A stretch of 64,000 bases of DNA from Escherichia ruysiae (lineage in GTDB: Bacteria > Pseudomonadota > Gammaproteobacteria > Enterobacterales > Enterobacteriaceae), in assembly GCF_902498915.1 (NCBI RefSeq), contig NZ_CABVLQ010000001.1, one strand, 5' to 3'. Below the pieces are notes generated by a model, which saw only the letters and a program-made list of their open reading frames with translations, had not been told where the DNA came from and did no database searches. Position numbers and translations under genes: made by a program. This document shows, piece after piece, positions 61,332 to 64,000 of this stretch (position 1 is its first letter; each line of letters begins with the position of its first letter).

Positions 61332-61880
61332 ATGGTGCAGCACCAGAAAAGGCGGCCATTAAGCCGCTATCTTAAAGACTTTAAACATAGCCAGACTCAT
61401 TGCGCATATTGCCGTAAATTACTCGATCGTATTACTCTCGTGCGCGATGGCAAGATAGTGAATAAAATAGCGATATCTCGCCTTGATACGCTGCTTGATG
61501 AAAATGGCTGGTTTGAGGAACAAAAATCATGGGCGGCATTATGCCGTTTCTGCGGCGATTTACATTGCAAAACCCAGAGTGATTTTTTTGATATTATCGG
61601 CTTTAAACAGTTTCTCTTTGATCATACTGAAATGAGCCCCGGCACTGTGCGCGAATATGTGGTACGTCTACGTCGTTTGGGTAATTATTTAAGCGAACAC
61701 GATATTTCCTCCGACCTGCTGCAGGATGGTTTTCTTGATGAAAACCTGGCTCCCTGGCTGCCCACCACCAGCACCAATAATTATCGCATCGCATTACGTA
61801 AGTACCAGTGCTACCAGATGCAAACCCGTGGTGACCTTACGCAGAAATCCCCCAGCCTGTCAGCTTCTGATATATATTAA
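61332..61880 (+). CDS. fliZ: FliZ, regulator that favours motility over RpoS
   Basis: A 182-residue DNA-binding protein that blocks RpoS-type promoters, so lowering curli while flagella are made. It resembles phage integrase core-binding domains (TEMSPGTVREYVVRLRRLGNYL...NNYRIALRKYQ). ATG 61332 follows CAGGAG; the longer frame from 61293 is not used. Co-transcribed with fliA, 48 bases on. Confidence 0.94.
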   Translation: MVQHQKRRPLSRYLKDFKHSQTHCAYCRKLLDRITLVRDGKIVNKIAISRLDTLLDENGWFEEQKSWAALCRFCGDLHCKTQSDFFDIIGFKQFLFDHTEMSPGTVREYVVRLRRLGNYLSEHDISSDLLQDGFLDENLAPWLPTTSTNNYRIALRKYQCYQMQTRGDLTQKSPSLSASDIY

Positions 61881-61967
61881 ATAAGAATAAGATGTAGCAG
61901 AGTTGTTTTTGTGTCTTCGAACAATGGCTCTACACTGCAAACCAACATAACAACATTCGGGGTGAAT

Positions 61968-62768
61968 ATGAAATTAGTACATCTGGGACGTCAGGCGCTG
62001 ATGGGGGTTATGGCCGTGGCGCTGGTTGCGGGTATGAGCGTGAAAAGTTTTGCCGACGAAGGTCTGCTCAATAAAGTGAAAGAGCGGGGCACTTTGCTGG
62101 TAGGACTGGAAGGGACTTACCCGCCGTTTAGCTTTCAGGGCGATGACGGTAAATTGACCGGTTTTGAGGTGGAATTTGCGCAACAACTGGCAAAACATCT
62201 GGGCGTGGAAGCCGCATTAAAACCGACAAAGTGGGACGGTATGCTGGCGTCACTGGATTCTAAGCGCATCGATGTGGTGATTAATCAGGTCACCATCTCT
62301 GATGAACGTAAGAAAAAATACGATTTCTCTACCCCGTACACCATTTCCGGTATTCAGGCGCTGGTGAAAAAAGGTAATGAAGGCACCATTAAAACCGCCG
62401 ACGATTTGAAAGGTAAAAAAGTTGGCGTTGGTCTGGGGACTAACTATGAAGAGTGGCTGCGGCAGAATGTTCAGGGTGTTGATGTGCGTACCTATGATGA
62501 TGATCCGACCAAATATCAGGATCTGCGCGTAGGTCGTATTGATGCCATCCTGGTTGATCGTCTGGCTGCGCTGGATTTGGTGAAAAAAACCAATGATACG
62601 CTGGCAGTAACCGGCGAAGCCTTCTCCCGCCAGGAGTCAGGTGTGGCGCTGCGTAAAGGTAACGAAGACCTGCTGAAAGCGGTTAACGATGCCATTGCAG
62701 AAATGCAAAAAGACGGCACTCTACAAGCTCTTTCCGAAAAATGGTTTGGTGCTGATGTGACCAAATAA
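61968..62768 (+). CDS. tcyJ: TcyJ (FliY), periplasmic L-cystine-binding protein
   Basis: A 266-residue solute-binding protein of the cystine ABC importer. A signal peptide ends at about SFA29 before DEGLLNKVKERGTLLVG, and the family-3 signature GFEVEFAQQLAKHLG follows. It normally serves the TcyL permease and TcyN ATPase, which in K-12 lie just downstream with dcyD. Here they are not next to it. Confidence 0.95.
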   Translation: MKLVHLGRQALMGVMAVALVAGMSVKSFADEGLLNKVKERGTLLVGLEGTYPPFSFQGDDGKLTGFEVEFAQQLAKHLGVEAALKPTKWDGMLASLDSKRIDVVINQVTISDERKKKYDFSTPYTISGIQALVKKGNEGTIKTADDLKGKKVGVGLGTNYEEWLRQNVQGVDVRTYDDDPTKYQDLRVGRIDAILVDRLAALDLVKKTNDTLAVTGEAFSRQESGVALRKGNEDLLKAVNDAIAEMQKDGTLQALSEKWFGADVTK

Positions 62769-62779
62769 TCGCATAATGA

Positions 62780-63080
62780 CTAGTCCTGATTTAAGTTGAC
62801 AGTTTTCTGTCTGTAAAACGCCTGATGAACTCCATCGGGCGTTTTGTATTTCCGTGCCAGGTGTGGTCGCTAATGGTTATAAATTGTCACGGATTTTTTT
62901 ACCATTTCCCAGGTCTACGTCAGGTTTGTAGGACGCGAGAGTAAAACTCATTTTTCAGGATCTCATTTATTCGTTCAGCCAGCGCATTCTGGTAGCAATC
63001 ATAACCATTGGTCATTGAACAGGTTATCCCGTTTCTCTCATGCACTGACTGATAAAGAGCTGAACAGTATTACTGACCAC
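62780..63080 (-). pseudogene. degenerate IS3-family transposase 3' end
   Basis: Read on the minus strand in two frames, this gives the C-terminal part of an IS3-family OrfB integrase: SVHERNGITCSMTNGYDCYQ, then NALAERINEILKNEF, then after a frameshift VKKSVTIYNH (followed by a stop), RPHLA.KYKTPDGVHQAFYR and KTVNLNQD. Stops and shifts make it non-functional. No inverted-repeat ends are visible, so it is a remnant. It fills the gap between tcyJ and the autotransporter. Confidence 0.75.
62815..62845 (+). terminator. strong hairpin after tcyJ, inside the transposase remnant
   Basis: AAAACGCCTGATG (62815-62827) pairs with CATCGGGCGTTTT (62833-62845) with one G-T pair, a 5-base loop and T-rich tail. 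It lies 47 bases after the tcyJ stop and can end that transcript, although the same bases encode KTPDGVHQAF of the old transposase on the other strand. Confidence 0.6.
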
Positions 63081-63093
63081 TACACTACCCGGT

Positions 63094-64000
63094 TCAGAAT
63101 GTATACTTCACACCCAGCATGGCAGAGGCGTCACTGTATCCCTTGTCACCGAGCTGTACACCCACATTGCCCCACAGGTTCAGATGGTCATTTATCTGTC
63201 CCTCAACACCGGTTTTTACTTCTCCGATATTGCTGGCGGCGTCCTGATGTACCGTCACACCGTTCATGCGGGTGCCAAAATCACGGGTGTTGTGCAGCCA
63301 GTTCACCTCAACGAACGGACGGAACTCATGGGATTTGCCGCCGTTCATTCTGTTGTGCCCCTTAATCCAGGTTTTCACACCCAGACGGGTACGGACGTTG
63401 CCATCACCGGTGCTTTCAACATGGGTACCATTGCGTTCGCGGTGCTCATCAGCTTTTACGCCCATCCAGATAACCTGAGCCTGAGGCTGGACATACCATT
63501 CGTTCAGACTGCCATGGCTACCGGTAAACTCACCGGCTTTCCAGGCATAACCGGTTTCCAGTGAGGCTGTCAGACCTTTTGATTTCCAGGATTCCCCCGG
63601 CAGGCCGTCACCTTTCACATCGTTATCGAACCAACTGTACTGTGCCCAGCTATCCAGATAAGCCCCGCTATGTGTCTCATCATTAGCATACCAGGTGGCA
63701 TACAGACCTGTGTTGTATCCTTTCACACTGCCTTTTGAACTGTATCCGGTACGTACAGAATCTGTATTGTTATGGTCATTACCGTAACCAGCCATAACCC
63801 CCAGATGCCAGCGGTCAGAGCTGTTCCGGCTCCACTGAGCCAGGTCACCGCCCATCTGCAGGACGTAACGGTTACCCTGTGTTTTCAGTTGGCCTGTACC
63901 GTCACGCCAGCGGTTGTGTCCCCCTTCATGGTGCATCCACATGCTGGTTTCTTTCTGCTCACCGGTAATCACATCGGTGTAATGCATCGGCCCCTGGCGT
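63094..64000 (-). CDS. autotransporter C-terminal translocator (AIDA-type), cut by window edge
   Basis: The last 302 codons of a type V secreted protein. The visible part is the beta-barrel domain: RQGPMHYTDVITGEQKETSM, repeated alternating aromatic strands (YVLQMGGDLAQWS, WHLGVMAGYG, GYNTGLYATWY), and a terminal GVKYTF ending in Phe for BAM. The frame is open to the window edge, so the passenger (adhesin or enzyme) is unseen. Absent from this spot in K-12, so part of an acquired segment. Confidence 0.85.
   Translation of the reverse strand, partial: RQGPMHYTDVITGEQKETSMWMHHEGGHNRWRDGTGQLKTQGNRYVLQMGGDLAQWSRNSSDRWHLGVMAGYGNDHNNTDSVRTGYSSKGSVKGYNTGLYATWYANDETHSGAYLDSWAQYSWFDNDVKGDGLPGESWKSKGLTASLETGYAWKAGEFTGSHGSLNEWYVQPQAQVIWMGVKADEHRERNGTHVESTGDGNVRTRLGVKTWIKGHNRMNGGKSHEFRPFVEVNWLHNTRDFGTRMNGVTVHQDAASNIGEVKTGVEGQINDHLNLWGNVGVQLGDKGYSDASAMLGVKYTF

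Noticed and set aside
1..64000. CRISPR arrays, prophage or restriction islands
   Set aside because: No regularly spaced repeats, no phage structural genes and no cas or defence genes were seen; dcm-vsr is the normal core pair.

Overview
The window is enterobacterial chromosome, almost certainly Escherichia coli or a very close Escherichia. Gene content, gene order and protein lengths match the 42-45 min region of the E. coli chromosome, read in the opposite direction to the usual K-12 map. Identifications come from recognising the proteins and their motifs. No database search was run, and all comparisons with K-12 or Salmonella are from memory.

Region 1 (1-11026) is a propanediol-utilisation (pdu) locus. 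On the minus strand pduA-B-C-D-E-G-H-J-K-L-M-N-O encode microcompartment shell proteins, the B12-dependent diol dehydratase, its reactivase, the phosphotransacylase and the adenosyltransferase; pduO runs off the left edge. The facilitator gene pduF and the AraC-type activator gene pocR face the other way across a 510-base regulatory region.

Region 2 (11027-14442) is a shrunken cobalamin operon. An adenosylcobalamin riboswitch is followed by two broken leftovers (a probable cbiA'-'cbiF fusion and a truncated cbiG), then by intact cobU-cobS-cobT. The strain appears able to finish B12 from cobinamide but not to build the corrin ring from this locus. It would therefore need salvaged corrinoid to run the adjacent pdu pathway.

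Region 3 (14443-27600) holds ldtA/erfK, nac, cbl, yeeO, amn, shiA, mtfA and hchA. Four identical tRNA-Asn genes and one tRNA-Ser lie among them. Order differs from K-12: yeeN is missing, the serU-mtfA-asnT block is flipped, the genes normally between serU and hchA are absent, and an AT-rich family 9 glycosyltransferase gene and a UspA-like gene are present.

Region 4 (27600-39230) holds an intact yedS porin gene with the sRNA gene rseX, drpB, yedJ, dcm-vsr, yedA, yedI, yodC, dgcQ, yedP, the sRNA gene dsrA, yodD, dsrB and rcsA.

Region 5 (39228-50207 and 56496-61880) is the flagellar cluster: fliLMNOPQR, fliFGHIJK, fliE, fliDST, fliC, fliA and fliZ, with clear sigma-28 promoters between fliD and fliC. 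It is split by amyA, yedD, yedE-yedF and a small accessory patch (50208-52700). That patch carries a g-type lysozyme inhibitor gene (pliG), a YcgX-like gene and a divergent zinT. Near-perfect Zur palindromes sit in front of pliG and zinT, so it looks like a zinc-starvation cassette.

The right end has tcyJ (fliY), then a decayed IS3-family transposase remnant and the C-terminal barrel of an autotransporter that continues past the window. In K-12 dcyD-tcyLN would follow tcyJ.
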